DNA from: Euphorbia lathyris
Lineage: Eukaryota; Streptophyta; Magnoliopsida; Malpighiales; Euphorbiaceae
Length of the DNA stretch: 64,000 nucleotides
Reading direction: 5' to 3'
Assembly: GCF_963576675.1 (NCBI RefSeq)
Contig: NC_088913.1
Span: forward strand, 89,775,001-89,839,000
Shown here: positions 21,911-32,982 of the stretch, one piece after another
Layout of the letters: the number at the start of each line of letters is the position of its first letter
Position numbering within the stretch: position 1 is the stretch's first letter
Translations under genes and position numbers: made by a program
The notes under the pieces: model-generated
What the model saw: the letters and a program-made list of their open reading frames with translations, nothing else
What the model was told of the DNA's origin: nothing
Database searches by the model: none

Positions 21911-22452
21911 AATTAAAACAATACTTAAAAAAAGTTCAAAAAGGGAATCAAATTGAGACTTAATTAATCTCTAAATCCCTAAAATTATTAATTATAAAAC
22001 CTTAATTACTTATATTATTATTATTATCATGATGATCTTCACCATCCAAAGTTCTTGGATCCAATAAAATTGTTATCATGGCCACACTTTTTTTTCTTTT
22101 TCAACTTTGTAATACCAAACAAACATTCGTTTTTTCCAAATATACAAATCTCAAAAAGGTCAAAATTCATGCATTGTATATCAAAAATATCTTCTACTTT
22201 TTGCATGAAATTGGGAGAAAAAAAGAAGCTAAATTTTGGTTATACAGACAATTTATTATATTAGTTTTTGCACTTCAATTTAGCATATTTGACTTCTCTA
22301 ATTACCACAATTTGTCATTTTAATCTCTTACATTTTGACAAACTTAACCTCCTAATATATACTTTAACTTTTACAAGATTTTAGTCTTTGATTGTTGATT
22401 TCAATATATATATATATATATATAGTTAAATAATTAGAGTACATAGTTTTTA
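21911..22452. other. No gene seen; AT-rich with a TA microsatellite
   Basis: Short frames near 22055-22320 are low-complexity F/I/K-rich translations of AT-rich DNA. A (TA) run of about 20 nt lies at 22405. Confidence 0.5.
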
Positions 22453-22981
22453 CACCTAATATATCACCAGTTCCCTGAACTTATTCAAAGTAGTAGATTG
22501 GCTCCCTGAACTTCGTAAGTGTCTCACCAGCTCCCTAAACTTGCTTATTTCGTATCACCAGCTCCCTAAACTTGTCCATAAAAGTATATTGGCTTTCTGA
22601 ACTTTATAAGTGTCTCACCAACTCCCCAAACTTGCTCATTTTGTAACAACTAAATACAAAAACCATAATACTAACGCTCGATCCTCATCCATTCAATTTT
22701 TCAAACCTACAACACTAACTTTTATAATAGGTTGAAAGGTAGGAGAAGTGAAAAAACTACTTCTCGAATAGATGAAGACGTATTTTTAGAATTTAAGTTT
22801 AATAATTTTTTGTAATTAGTTGTTACAGAATAAGCAAGTTTAGGGAGTTGGTGACTTACAAAGTTCAGAGAGCTAATCTACTTTTATGGACAAGTTTAAG
22901 GAGCTGGTGAAATACTTGCATAGTTCAGGGAGCCAATCTACTATTTTGGACAAGTTCAGGGAGCTGGTGATGTATTATGCC
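22453..22981. mobile_element. MULE-type MITE, family A copy 2
   Basis: Ends CACCTAATATATCACCAG and, inverted, GGCATAATACATCACCAGC. Exact 9-bp duplication TAGTTTTTA at 22444-22452 and 22982-22990. The arms repeat TTCAGGGAGC(C/T) and TCCATAAAAGTA words. This copy preserves the empty site of the Tourist-like insertion found in copy 1. Confidence 0.93.
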
Positions 22982-24030
22982 TAGTTTTTAATACATAAGA
23001 TATGTTACTGAATTATTAGGTCTATGTGAACACCATTGATATTACTAATATAACCGGCCGCTAATGGTCAACATTTTAGAAAAATTAAAGTAAATTATTT
23101 AGTTTGTATTTGTGCGAGGTTTTACTTCTTATTGTTTTTTTAATTGTATTTGTACTTTTTTTTTATTTAATGAAATAATGATATAAGCATTTTCATTAGA
23201 AAAAAAAACTGCAATACACAGGTTAAAAGGACAAACTTCAAAAACTAATTAATAGAGTTAGAGGCGGAGGGAGAGGGAGAGGGTGCATGTGGAATTTCTT
23301 GCACCCCGACTTCCGAAATTTCCTCAAGGAAGAGTGATTTTATTATCCATTATGTCGATTTTTGTACTAAATTCACTCATCAATACTTGCTGCTGCCAAC
23401 TATTGTCGATTTGTAGCTGTTGATTTTTATATCTCTAGAGTTTATGTCGAGAAATTTTACAGAGCAATACACTCGACCAATGAAAATCGTTTTATATATT
23501 ACTACACATGAGATTATTGGTATAAAGAAAAAATATATAAATATTATATTAATTGATTCATTGAGTGTATTACTTTCAGACTACCCTAAAATTTGTCGTG
23601 ACTCAACAAAGTCCAATATTAAGTTTCCAAATTTAAGACATTTTTTTTTTTTTTGTATTTAGATCTTTTTTGACATTTTTTATGATAGTGAATGGGTTAT
23701 TTCTCAAAAAAAAAAAAAAAAAGAAAAAAGAAAAAAGAATATGGTGTTATTAATTGGTCAAATAATGATTGGAATAAAATTCAAAAGAATAGGTTAGTTT
23801 GTGCCTAACATAACTTTAAATTGTTAGTTTTTCTATGACATATAGCCCTATTAAGGATTAACATGGGCCTAACATGACAAGAAATTAGAGAGTCAACATT
23901 TCAAGGCTCCTCCAGGCTTTTTGTTCCGTACAAGATTTAATATAAATTTAAATAAAATATCTTGGTTGAAAATTTATATTAATATTTTAAAATTTTATAA
24001 CTTTGAACCCAAAGTCTCTAATTTTAATAC
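22982..24030. other. No gene seen
   Basis: AT-rich with A and T runs (about 23640-23655, 23706-23725). A purine-rich GGAGGGAGAGGGAGAGGG patch sits near 23265. No frame with recognisable domains. The MULE begins at 24031 after TTTTAATAC. Confidence 0.45.
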
Positions 24031-24134
24031 GGGAGTTGTTAAACCCAACCCCTAATTCCCACACTTAGCCTCTTGAAAGGACGAAATTGCCCTTTTATGG
24101 GTTTTGGGGGAGGGGGGATTTCTGTTTTTTTTTT

Positions 24135-24251
24135 GCTAATCCGACACGCGGGCGTGTGGCCATCACGTCTCACCGCAAAGTCGGGCAGGTGGCTGTCACG
24201 TCCGACCACGCGGTGAGGCGTGATAGCCACACGCCCGCGTGTCGGATTGGC
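24135..24251. repeat. GC-rich 42-bp-arm hairpin at the 3' end of the MULE
   Basis: 24135-24176 and 24210-24251 are inverted repeats of about 42 nt with a 33-nt loop. The core CCGACACGCGGGCGTGTGGC pairs with GCCACACGCCCGCGTGTCGG. It lies about 140 bp past the transposase stop, just inside the terminal inverted repeat. Words such as CGTGATAGCCACACGCC and CACGTCCGACCACG also resemble the 33-bp array near the other end (47344-47508), so both ends carry the same kind of subterminal motif. Confidence 0.85.
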
Positions 24252-24392
24252 GAAAAAAAATAGCTTTTTAACCCCGTAAATAGTCCGTTAAACCCGTAAA
24301 TAGGCCATTAAACCCGTAACTACAGAATTGTACTTAAAACCTAAAAATAATATAAGTTAATTAATAAATATTATTAATCACAACATATAAAA

Positions 24393-24988
24393 CTAATATA
24401 ATCTAGTCCAAGCCTCTCTCCTTTCAGCGTATAGATTCTCCAAGTGACGAACACTCAGATGACAAAATAAACATCATTGGGTGGCAATGGGATGCACTGG
24501 AAACGCATGATGTAAATAAAGACGTATGTAGTGACGATAACTCCCCAAATCACAAATCACAATCTCTCGCTCTGGTGGTCTTCCATCGTCCGAACGCATC
24601 GGCAGTATAGTACAACATCCTAATTGTTGTGTAGTAAAGAGAAAAATTACTGCGTTCAATATAGATGCAGCAGCAAATAAGTCATCCGGACTCACCATCC
24701 AGTGGGACTCACCACAACCCGCTCCTGCCCATTTAATACGTGTGAGGGCAGCATCAAATCTGTTCCCGTACACTGGCGCATACAGATCACGGTTTGCCCG
24801 CATATCATTCTCTATGAGCACTCTCATCGGCTTCCAGTCCTCTTGGTTATAAATGATGGCATCAGCTAAAACACGAAATCCACAGTTACCATCTGCTACA
24901 ACATCATGGAATCCAGTAATAAATGGTACGATGAGACCTTGAACCCGATGTAAATGGTGGTAACCGGCGATATCCGCATCAAATCCGA
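24393..24988 (-). pseudogene. MULE transposase last exon: OTU-like cysteine protease domain
   Basis: The exon starts after a TTTTCAG acceptor (24989-24990) and reads through HDVVADGNCGFRVLADAI, the D-G-N-C nucleophile motif of OTU proteases (Cys about 33 residues into the exon). It continues through an MRVLIENDMRANRDLY helix, the HWMVSPDDLFAAASILN block, the ILPMRS strand and SYRHYIRLYL, where the catalytic His is expected. OTU enzymes cleave ubiquitin or related conjugates. A TGA at 24474-24476 replaces what is probably Trp after PIATQ; the frame then stays open to a TAG at 24393. Cys and His are kept, so decay is recent. The role in transposition is unknown. Confidence 0.82.
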
Positions 24989-25071
24989 CTGAAAATATTA
25001 ATATATGAAATTTATCAATAAAAATATATTTACTTTAACTTCAACAGATATATAAATGAAATAAAATATAC

Positions 25072-25700
25072 CCGGCATCTGGCTGTTATGCACAGATGAG
25101 GATGAAGAACGGCCTCGACTACGACTACTCCTCGAACCTAAGGACCGTGCTCGACCTCGTGGTGCCTGACTGTACTCCCATGCACTCAGATTTCATTTTG
25201 TTGATGAATTTCCCTTTGGTCTACCCCTAATAGTGTCTTTGACCTCAGGTTCTTTGAAGCCACTTTGTTCCGGGTTTATCTGATCATGAATCATCATCGA
25301 TATGCTACGCACCATTGAAGGATCTAATTTTTCAACCTTTTCCACAAGAGATTGAAAAAATCGGTGATCCTCAGACCCGTCAGCATATACTGGAGCAGTA
25401 ACTGGTATGTCACTCAACCCTTCAAACGTAAGAGATCTCCAAAAAGGATGGATGCAGTCAACACGGACCGATCCATCTGTGTCAATATATGTTTTAAGCT
25501 CGCATGCACACGGAATGCCATGAGTCATGGGCAACACGCATCCGCATTCACTTACCACATCCATACTCAATCCGTGCATACGCTTGAGCTCATCATTTAG
25601 TACAGCCAAGCAGTAATGTGAAACGTGTAAGTCGAGATACGCGAAAGGTGCTCCATAGTGATTCACCGCAGATCTTCTTCTCGAGTCCTCGAGTGAGTAT
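25072..25700 (-). pseudogene. MULE transposase third-from-N exon: SWIM-like zinc finger and basic linker
   Basis: Bounded by introns of about 82 bp (25701-25782) and 83 bp (24989-25071) with GT/AG ends on the minus strand. The exon begins YSLEDSRRRSAVNHYGAPF. It contains CGCVLPMTHGIPCACEL, a SWIM-like C.C...C.C/H zinc motif typical of MULE and FAR1-family proteins. It ends with RGRPKGNSSTK, an AT-hook-like GRP core, followed by an RGRARSLGSRSSRSRGR Arg/Ser stretch. A TGA at 25193-25195 interrupts the same frame just after STK, where relatives have Arg. Without that stop, exon and frame continue to the next donor. Confidence 0.8.
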
Positions 25701-25782
25701 CTGATTATATACAGTGAAGGATTACAAAACTAATGTATTAAATTTTAAAAGATTAAAGCAAATAACAGAATAAATGTCTTAC

Positions 25783-26477
25783 TTGATCGCCTTGATCTGA
25801 GCCTCAATGTCCTTGTGCACCTTCGCCCACACTGTATCGAGTGCACCAGTAGATGAATTCAACCACTGTTTCAACTGTGCATGTGAACTCTCCACTCGAC
25901 AGGTTGTGGTGTTTCCTAAGTGCAACACCTTGTTCGTCCATGCTCGACAAAAATTCTCTTTATGCACTAGCCATGTGGTCTCCACGTAATCTATCACATG
26001 AGCCCAGTTGCCAGTAGTATTCTTCATGGCTACCACTGTCACCTCATATTCGGCTACTGTCGGGGCTTCAATTATACGTTTCCATTTGGAATTCTTAAAA
26101 ATTTCACCAAACTTCTTCATTCCACTCAACTTGCCTACTCTATCCTCCACATCTTTATTAATATGCCATGTGCACAATAAATGATGACTATGAGGAAATA
26201 CCTCACGAACCGGTCTCATCAGTCCTAACTCCCGGTCTGTAGCAATGGCTGTCGGATGCACATCAGGTTGGAGCAAAAGCTTCAATTTTTGTAACACCCA
26301 TATATAACTACCCTCAGTTTCATCCTTCATGATTGCATAGGCAATCAAGAAGTTTTTGTTTGAAGGCGTCATTCCAATGATTTCAAAGAATGGAATCTTA
26401 TACTTGTTTGTTTTATATGTTGAATCCATACCAACAAACAAGTAATAAGATCAGAACAGTGTGATCGATGTTGGATG
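25783..26477 (-). pseudogene. MULE transposase DDE domain (C-terminal half, downstream of the copia insertion)
   Basis: Begins in the GGATG target duplication. An in-frame TGA at 26451-26453 is followed by YYLFVGMDSTYKTNKYKIPF (first catalytic Asp in MDSTYKT). Then come IATDRELGLMRPVREVFP (second Asp), HHLLCTWHINKDVE (the C.WH motif), and TTTCRVESSHAQLKQWL with the Glu of the DDE triad. This order is diagnostic of the MULE superfamily. The exon ends at a GTAAG donor after QIKAIK. All three acidic residues are present. Its N-terminal partner lies 20 kb away at 46570-47250. Confidence 0.9.
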
Positions 26478-26956
26478 TGTTGAAACACCTTTCCACAAGA
26501 TTTTGATTTGACAAAATCATCCATGATTAAGAGGCAATTAAATTTAGATGCTTTGATTTAATTGTACTAATGTGTTTGTTCAATATTGAGTGCAAAAATA
26601 CATATATATAAAATAAGACAGGTCAGAAGTCAACATAAGTCAAAAGCTGAGTAGAACGGAACTCAGCATAAAAGATGCAAGCTGAGTTAAGTGGAACTCA
26701 ACATCAGAAGCTTCCTTCAGAATGAAGCTGACTAAAACATAAGTCTTCTCCAAAGCTGTCCAGCAGAACGAAGCTAACTAAGTCAGACGTCATGCAGAAG
26801 TTAAGCTGACCAAAAGAAGAACTCAATATAGAAGAATAAAAGCTAAGGAACTCAGCATGAAAGAATAGAAGCTGAGTTGAGCGGAACTTAGCATCAGAAG
26901 ATTCGTTCAGAAATATCCGAGCAGAACGAAGCTGACTAAGCACGGAAGTTGACAAC
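26478..26956 (+). repeat. SIRE-type 5' LTR, first part
   Basis: Nearly identical to 44956-45434 of the 3' LTR. The LTR is cut after GTTGACAAC by the Athila-type element and resumes at 35912. GCTGAGT/GAACTCAGC words recur through the LTR. Confidence 0.93.
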
Positions 26957-27893
26957 TGATGCGTCCCCACCTAAGGTTAGAGATGGGAACTCACTAAGGG
27001 ATAAGTGTACCCCGTCGTTATCAAGTAATAAATTTCTGGGTTTAAGTCCAGGTTATCGTCCACAGGATTTATTTCTGCAAGTACCGAATTACTAAGTCTC
27101 GGATGTTATCTAGGCTTAAGGGGTTTGAGTTGGTTTTGTTTAATTAATCTACTCCTAGGTTGGTTTGCACTAATCCTAACTAGATTATCTACTTCTGACT
27201 AAGTTATTCTAACCCTAACTAAATTACTCTACCCCTAATTGATCTTTTACCAAAGCAATTAACTGAATGAACATGAAGGAATACGATGATAACAATGGTA
27301 GAGTGTTTAAGCAATTGAATTGAAACTAAGTCGCTTATGTCCAAGGCGATTAACCCGACCTATCCTCCTAAAGTCCCTAGTTCGTGATTCCCTTGTAAGG
27401 CCGAAACTAGCTCTAAGGCTCAGTAATTTGGGCTTAATCTTCTATAGGGTCGTCAATCCTATAGGCACTGACTAGGTCAGATTCAGCTCGCAATATGTGC
27501 CAACCTAATTTTGGGATTATCGAATGAGTTAAACCAATCAGACAAAGCGTAAGACAAAGATTAAAACATCAAAACAATTGAATAAACAAAATCTATATTA
27601 TATATCAAAGATGAAGGAATTGTCACGAAGTTACAATAAACCTAGAATTCATAGCATGTATCAGAGGCTAGACAGAATATAAAAGAAGAAAAATCTCTTT
27701 CAGGGAACCTGTCTACCAATGCAGGCGTCTTTCTAGGATTTAAGGATGGAGCTTGAGTAATCCTCGGTGAATGGAGCTTCAGAGGTGTCTTCAATGGAGG
27801 GTTGAAGGTTATGGAGGAGGTGGAGAGGATTTCTCAAGGTGGAAGCTAAGCTAATTACAAAAGTAAAAGATATTCAATTTACAATTGGAAATT

Positions 27894-27904
27894 CCTATTT
27901 ATAG
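27894..27904 (-). promoter_or_regulatory. TATA box of the Athila-type 3' LTR
   Basis: CTATAAATAGG on the minus strand; the same in the right LTR at 35175-35165. It places the palindrome array in U3, about 117 bp upstream. Confidence 0.7.
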
Positions 27905-28020
27905 CCGCGTCTCGGGCCTCGTTTTGACCTAATTTCGTGTCCTTGTTGGTGTAGGAAGATGTGGGGCCGAACGTGGCTTCGTGGGGGCGGAATTGGTCTT
28001 TTTGACCAATTCCCGCAGGT

Positions 28021-28240
28021 CTACTCGCCGAGCAGGAAAGGCTGCTCGCCGAGCAGAATTGCGACGAGCAGCCCCTGCTCGCCGAGCAGGCGCCTGGTGG
28101 CCTGCTCGGCGAGCAGGCTTCTGCTCGCCGAGCAGGCGCCTGGCGCCCTGCTCGGCGAGCAGGCTCCTGCTCGCAGAGCAGGCCTCTGGCGGCCTGCTCG
28201 GCGAGCAGAAATGGCCCGGGGGGCCCTGCTCGCCGAGCGT
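28021..28240. repeat. Array of about nine 15-bp GC palindromes in the left LTR U3
   Basis: Copies of CTGCTCG(C/G)CGAGCAG, a 7+1+7 palindrome, occur about every 20-30 bp, some with a changed base (CTACTCG at 28021, CGCAGAG near 28177). Spacers are also GC-rich and partly palindromic (GGCGCCTGGTGGCC, GGCCCGGGGGGCC). The region lies upstream of the TATA box. Open frames over it on both strands with repeated ARRAG, SPSR and LLGEQ peptides come from the repeat and are not genes. Confidence 0.93.
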
Positions 28241-28641
28241 TTTCGCCCGAAGCGCGCTCGATCCGTACCGGATGACTTCCAAACCCTTTTTCGTCTGAAC
28301 TTACACCTGCACACACATAAAAACTCCAGAAAACATTAGTCCAAAAGCCGAATTGATCCGTCAATCGCTTATTTTGAGCAAACGCTTCGTTTGGTGCGAC
28401 TTTTGACGGACCAATTAGCTTCAAAAGATAACGGAATTCTATTATGCGTGTTATTTCGACCGTATTTGCCTAAATTGATCACAAAACGAGCCTAAACGAC
28501 GAAAAGTAAATAGAATGCTTCCAATTTCTAACTAACTCACACAAAAGCATTTAAATGCGAGAATTGCTCGCTTATTAGCCAAATAAACCTAAAAACCGTC
28601 CTAAAACCGTACCCAAAGATAGGGGTTTTTGACCCCTATCA

Positions 28642-30207
28642 AACCTCCTCGCACTTAAAACTTTACTTGTCCCCAAGTAAACTAAAAAAAAACTAAACCC
28701 GCCATCACAAGCAAGCTAGAAAACTTCCCAGTTTGACTAGGTGCTTGACACAATTTCGAGCATCTGTAATTACATGCATTCGGAAGTACAAAGTAGAGAC
28801 ACGATATCCAAAAGCCGCATTTCAATTACAATAGGTCATAGTTTTAAGTAAAGGAACACATGTTCAATTGAACGAGCTTGAGGGGATCGCTAAGTAAAAC
28901 ACCTCACCATCGGTAGTTCACTCATTCACACAATTTTGGTGGCTAAAGTGTTTACTCTCGGCTTATATTCTTGCTTAGGATTACGTTGATTTTGAACGTT
29001 CATCCGAGTTCCTCTACTATGCTATATGACTCCGATGATATCAAAAACAGCCTCTAATTGGGGTTGTAATGTGGTTAGAGGGTTAAAGGTACAACAAAGG
29101 TTAAGTGTTCTAGCGCTACAACAACAAAGTTTAAATGGCTTTAGCAAATATGAAGTGATTGAGCTTTTTATTCGTCCCTTATTGTTTTCTTTTTGGGATG
29201 TTTTCTTTGAGACATTTTTTATTTTTCTAAGAACTAGGGAATGGGGTTCTTCCCTTTTGTTCGTCTCTTTTCTTTTCTTTTTCTTTTTCTGTTTTTCTTC
29301 TTCTCTTTTTTTTTTTTTTTCTTTTGGGATAGTGATGCTCATTCACTTTTTAGCCTTTTGGCTTGCTACTATAATGCCATAAACAACGATAAAGCGCTAG
29401 AGAAAAACAAAGGCTCAATTTGAGCTTTGCAAAAACAAAGGTTAAGTAGCGAACCAAGTTGTGGTTCGCAAAAGCGGGTTAGAACGAAAGAAAAATCTAC
29501 AAACTACAAAAATGTCGGCTCAAAGGGGCTTCCTAGAGTGGATGAAAAAGAAAAACAAGGTAAAGAAAAGGTTAATTCTAATGAGGCTGATTCATCGTTT
29601 ATCATCTCAAATCATTGCATGTAGGTTCAACACAGTATTAGGTGCAAAATCTGTAATGTTCCACAAGTCAAAGCATTCACACAAAAATGTCAAGAAAAAG
29701 AGCTTTTTGATGTTCGCTCTTAGGCTCAAATTCAACTCACAATTCTTTGGGTTTCAATTTTGTGTTTACTAGTTTTCCCCAAACTCAAGTTTAATATTAC
29801 ATGCTTTCAATTCTTAAGTTATCTACCTAAGTAATGATTTTAGCATTTCTTCAAAAGTAGGGTCTAAATGCAAACTGTAGCTCATGCTTTTACAGATACA
29901 AGAGTTGTGTCCCACACCTAAACTAGTTGTCATGCAATTTTAGATTCGGTTCTCAGCCCTCAAAGACAAATAACGAAGTTTAGATTCGAAGGAGGTTCAC
30001 GGTTTTAGGTCCTAAACATGCAAAAACATAATAAAACGCCAAAACGCAAACCTAAACTAGACACGACGCAACAAAAATTTAAAAATTTATACAATTTTTG
30101 TAAGTTTGTCTACCCCTCCTCCTCACACTTAAAATATGCAATAAGTTCCAACATTGCATTATAGATCATGAAATACGAGTGTAAAAAGTTAGGGTGGAGA
30201 AGACAAC
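28642..30207 (-). other. 3' untranslated/spacer region of the Athila-type element
   Basis: Between the extra ORF and the 3' LTR. On the minus strand the sequence just before the LTR is purine-rich (GTGCGAGGAGGTT), the likely polypurine tract. CACTTAAAACTTTACTTGTCCCC nearby is commonly seen next to Athila/Tat LTRs. A T-rich low-complexity block lies at 29240-29335. The short frames here are low-complexity and not called. Confidence 0.5.
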
Positions 30208-31401
30208 TTACTGATCGGCCGGGGGATAAGGCCAAGGCATGTTGTAGCGCTCGCAGTAATCAGCCGCTATGTATTCAAGACCCGAAAGCCTTCGGTCCAT
30301 ATTCTGCTCAAAGTTGGTGAACCGTTGGTCCATCTGTTGAACAGTGTTAAAAGTCCGAAGGTTAAGATCCCGCATTTCTGCCATCATGGTGTTGATGGCT
30401 TGGAACTGGGCCTCCGTCCCCGACGCTTGGTGTTCCCTTTGGTCTCCTGCCGTTGCAGGTTCTTCTTCCTCAGGTTCTTCATCCCTTCTCTGTTGTGGAA
30501 CTCGTGCCCTTTTTCTTCCTCCTCCGCTGGGGCTTGCTCCTCCAGTTGTGTTCCTGTTAAAAACTCCTTGAAAAGTAGATTTCTCCAAAAACTTGGAGTT
30601 TAACAGAGTAGGATAAATAGCAACTTCGGGATTATCTAAGTTCTTGAATTGGCTCTCGAGCAGGTTGGTAACTAGATGCCCAAGACCTAGGGAACCACGT
30701 TTTCTACTTGTTTGGCTCGAGAAGCCTTCAAATACGGCCTTGACAGTGTCCACGGGTTTGTGGTTGGCCACACACCATAATATGAGCAATTCCGTCTTTG
30801 AGACTTTATTACTCTCGTTTTTGCCCAACAAGTTATGGGCCACAAACTTGTGGACGAGATTGAGAAGCGGGTCTCGGAGAGCGCCCGGGCTAGCAGTCTG
30901 GGAGTTAAAGCTGGATATGCCTGTGAGTTGCTCCCAAGCTATATCTTTTGTTAGAGGCAATTCAAAGTCTGAGATTGTCTCTGGGTGATTATAAACCCCC
31001 ATTAAGGCTGCTAGTGTGGTGGCATCAATGCGGTAAGGTTTACCGTTTAGCCTAAAGGAATGCTTCCCACCGCCCAAGGGCAGCTCCTTTTTCCAAGTTG
31101 TCAAGAATTCAATAGTAAAATTGTGATAAACCGGAGTCTGGGTTGTGGCTAGTCTATACCATCCGTGGAATTTGAGGAGTTCATTGAAATCCTTCTTTAA
31201 ACCTAGACTCGACAAATAGGTTTGATCGACAATTATATGTGTAGCAAGGTCTTGTTTGGAAAACCTATCATACAAAAGACCCTCACGTTCATCAACAAGG
31301 CCAAAGGGCGGATCATACTTAGCTTGGAGGTTCTCGTCGAACTCGACCTCCGATTCGGCTTCGTTCTCGAAGACGATCTTAGCTTTTCCTTTCCGACCCA
31401 T
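30208..31401 (-). CDS. Athila-type extra ORF (ORF1-like / putative plant transposon protein)
   Basis: The frame is open from 31512, but MGRKGKAKIVFENEAE at 31401 looks the natural start (397 codons). The central domain (about residues 60-300) has FNELLKFHGWYRLA, VYHNFTIEFLTTW, FRLNGKPYRIDATTLAALMGVY, then LLILWCVANHKPVD, typical of the Athila ORF1/plant transposon accessory family. A basic GGGRKRARVPQQRR patch resembles a nuclear signal, followed by an acidic EEPEEEEP run and a helical C-terminus (INTMMAEMRDLNL...). No membrane segment. The domain pattern parallels that of the copia extra ORF at 42579. Function unknown; it is intact while gag is broken. Confidence 0.72.
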   Translation of the reverse strand: MGRKGKAKIVFENEAESEVEFDENLQAKYDPPFGLVDEREGLLYDRFSKQDLATHIIVDQTYLSSLGLKKDFNELLKFHGWYRLATTQTPVYHNFTIEFLTTWKKELPLGGGKHSFRLNGKPYRIDATTLAALMGVYNHPETISDFELPLTKDIAWEQLTGISSFNSQTASPGALRDPLLNLVHKFVAHNLLGKNESNKVSKTELLILWCVANHKPVDTVKAVFEGFSSQTSRKRGSLGLGHLVTNLLESQFKNLDNPEVAIYPTLLNSKFLEKSTFQGVFNRNTTGGASPSGGGRKRARVPQQRRDEEPEEEEPATAGDQREHQASGTEAQFQAINTMMAEMRDLNLRTFNTVQQMDQRFTNFEQNMDRRLSGLEYIAADYCERYNMPWPYPPADQ

Positions 31402-32418
31402 ATCTCCTGAGGAATAGACCAAAAATGGGAGAGTTAGAAAATATTTACAAGCTTCAACATAAACCCTCAATAAATCATTCATATTCATAGGCACAATAAT
31501 AGCTTTAGGCATTTAGGGACTAAATCATAAGCATTTGGTCCCTAAATGTTTTACCCGAAATTCACAAAATTCATGCAAAATTGGAGATACCCAATGACTA
31601 AAACACAAGAAGAATGCAATTCCCAACCTTTTTGACAAGTTTCTAACTAATTGAATGGTTGAATTTTGAGCTAAAATGGGGATTTTGCCCAAATTGAGCA
31701 ATTTCTCCAAATATTCACAAAATTAATAATAGGAAGCATACCCAAACTATAGATTAATCATAAATTGCAAGGAAATCAAGAATTTAGAAGCAAACAAGAC
31801 ATTAATTTGAGAAAAGGGAACCAAAACTTAGGTTTTCCTTAAATCTCAAAAATTATCACCCTAAGCTAAAATCTAAGTCTACAAACACGTTAGAAATAAA
31901 AAATAGGTAAAGATTCATACCTTATATCTTGAATTTGGGTTAGAATGAAGGATTTGGGGGAGGTTAGGTTTTGAAGAAAAGAAAGGGAAGGAGAAGAAAA
32001 AATGGTGGAATAAAAGAAAAGAAAGAAGAGAGAAGGAAAGAAGAAGGTGGGGAAAGGGATGATGAGTCATCCCCCCCTTTTTTTTTCTTTTCTTATTCTT
32101 TTCCTTTTTCCAATTCCTTTCTCCTTCTTTTTTTTTTTGGCTCGGGATTTTTAAAATCCCGAACAGCCCTTGTCGTCCGAGCTGGCTGGCTCAGCCGACC
32201 AACCCGGTGAGTTGGGCAGTGCCCAACTCGCCTAGGCTGGGCGAATTTTTTTTTTTTTTTTTTTTATATATATATATAGAGTACGGGGGAAACAAAGTTT
32301 GACAGTTAAAAAAAAAAACAAGATCAAAATTCAATTATTCAAAATAACAACAGGAAATAAGAGTAAATTGTTCAAACTTTGGATTAAAACCGAGGAGAAC
32401 CCGATTTCTCCCCCTTAC
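31402..32418 (-). other. Spacer between gag and the extra ORF (position of the missing pol)
   Basis: No protease, reverse transcriptase or integrase text in any frame. It contains a purine-rich block (31971-32060 on the plus strand), a palindromic CCCGGTGAGTTGGGCAGTGC / GCCCAACTCGCC patch near 32200, and a T18/(TA)n run at 32248-32278. Pol seems to have been lost cleanly at the gag end. Confidence 0.6.
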
Positions 32419-32982
32419 TCAATCCTTTCTCAGGATCTTTGGATTCTTCTCCGTTGTGCTCGGGAGAGAACCCTGTGGCCTTTCTTGCCTGTCCCTATTA
32501 ATCTGAGCCACCTGATTGCTCAAGTCCTTGCAGAAAGCTTCGTTGTTCGCGAGCCTAGCTGAGATCTCCTTCAGAAGAGTGATCACTTCGTCAGATTCCT
32601 TAGGGTGTTGCATTGGCCCTTGGTATGGGGGCATGCCAAGCCCTTGCTCTCTATGCTCTTGAACAAATCCGTTAGGAGGTCGGAGCACATTCTGATTTGA
32701 ATTCCCGTAAGAGAGGTTCGGGTGCTGAGGCCTCCTGTAGTTGCCATTGTTGTTGTAGGAGTTGTAGTTGTTGGGGTTACCGTTGTTGTAATTCTGATTG
32801 TATCTTGGTTGCCCCCCAACATAATTTACCATCTCCACCCCATCTCCAGCGAAAGGGCTACCTACTTGACAATCCTTACCATTGTGGTCACCGCCACAGT
32901 GCACACAGGTGGGAGGTCGGCTAAGCGTAGCCAACAGTACATCCATCTTCCTGCTCAAATCTGCAACAACTGGATTTTGCTC
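32419..32982 (-). pseudogene. Athila-type gag, C-terminal part with zinc knuckle
   Basis: Same frame as the gag at 32983-33846, after a TAG. It includes CVHCGGDHNGKDC, a CCHC zinc knuckle, then a long Asn/Tyr/Gly-rich stretch (YNQNYNNGNPNNYNSYNNNG) and a helical tail. It ends LPSTTEKNPKILRKD at a stop, about where gag passes into protease in complete elements (PS.TE.NPRE...). Confidence 0.82.

Larger units (their letters stand above)
26957..28641 (-). repeat. Athila-type 3' LTR (left copy)
   Basis: 1,685 bp. On the minus strand U3 begins at 28641. The TATA box CTATAAATAGG lies at 27904-27894, and the palindrome array at 28240-28021 is upstream of it. Differences from the right copy include single changes inside the array (28023, 28112 region, 28178). 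Confidence 0.93.

Noticed and set aside
24039..24230. Minus-strand frame with repeated HTP/RRDGH peptides
   Set aside because: Lies over the terminal repeat and GC hairpin of the MULE, past the transposase stop; a repeat by-product.
28021..28240. CRISPR-like array
   Set aside because: Repeats are short palindromes with irregular, partly similar spacers in a plant LTR; there are no cas genes and no constant repeat-spacer period.
27879..28424. Several overlapping open frames on both strands over the GC array (also 35150-35610)
   Set aside because: All encode repeated ARRAG, SPSR or GEQ peptides that are direct translations of the palindrome array in an LTR promoter region.
29022..29382. Open frames rich in Phe (plus) or Lys/Glu (minus)
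   Set aside because: Low-complexity T-rich tract in the 3' untranslated part of the Athila-type element.
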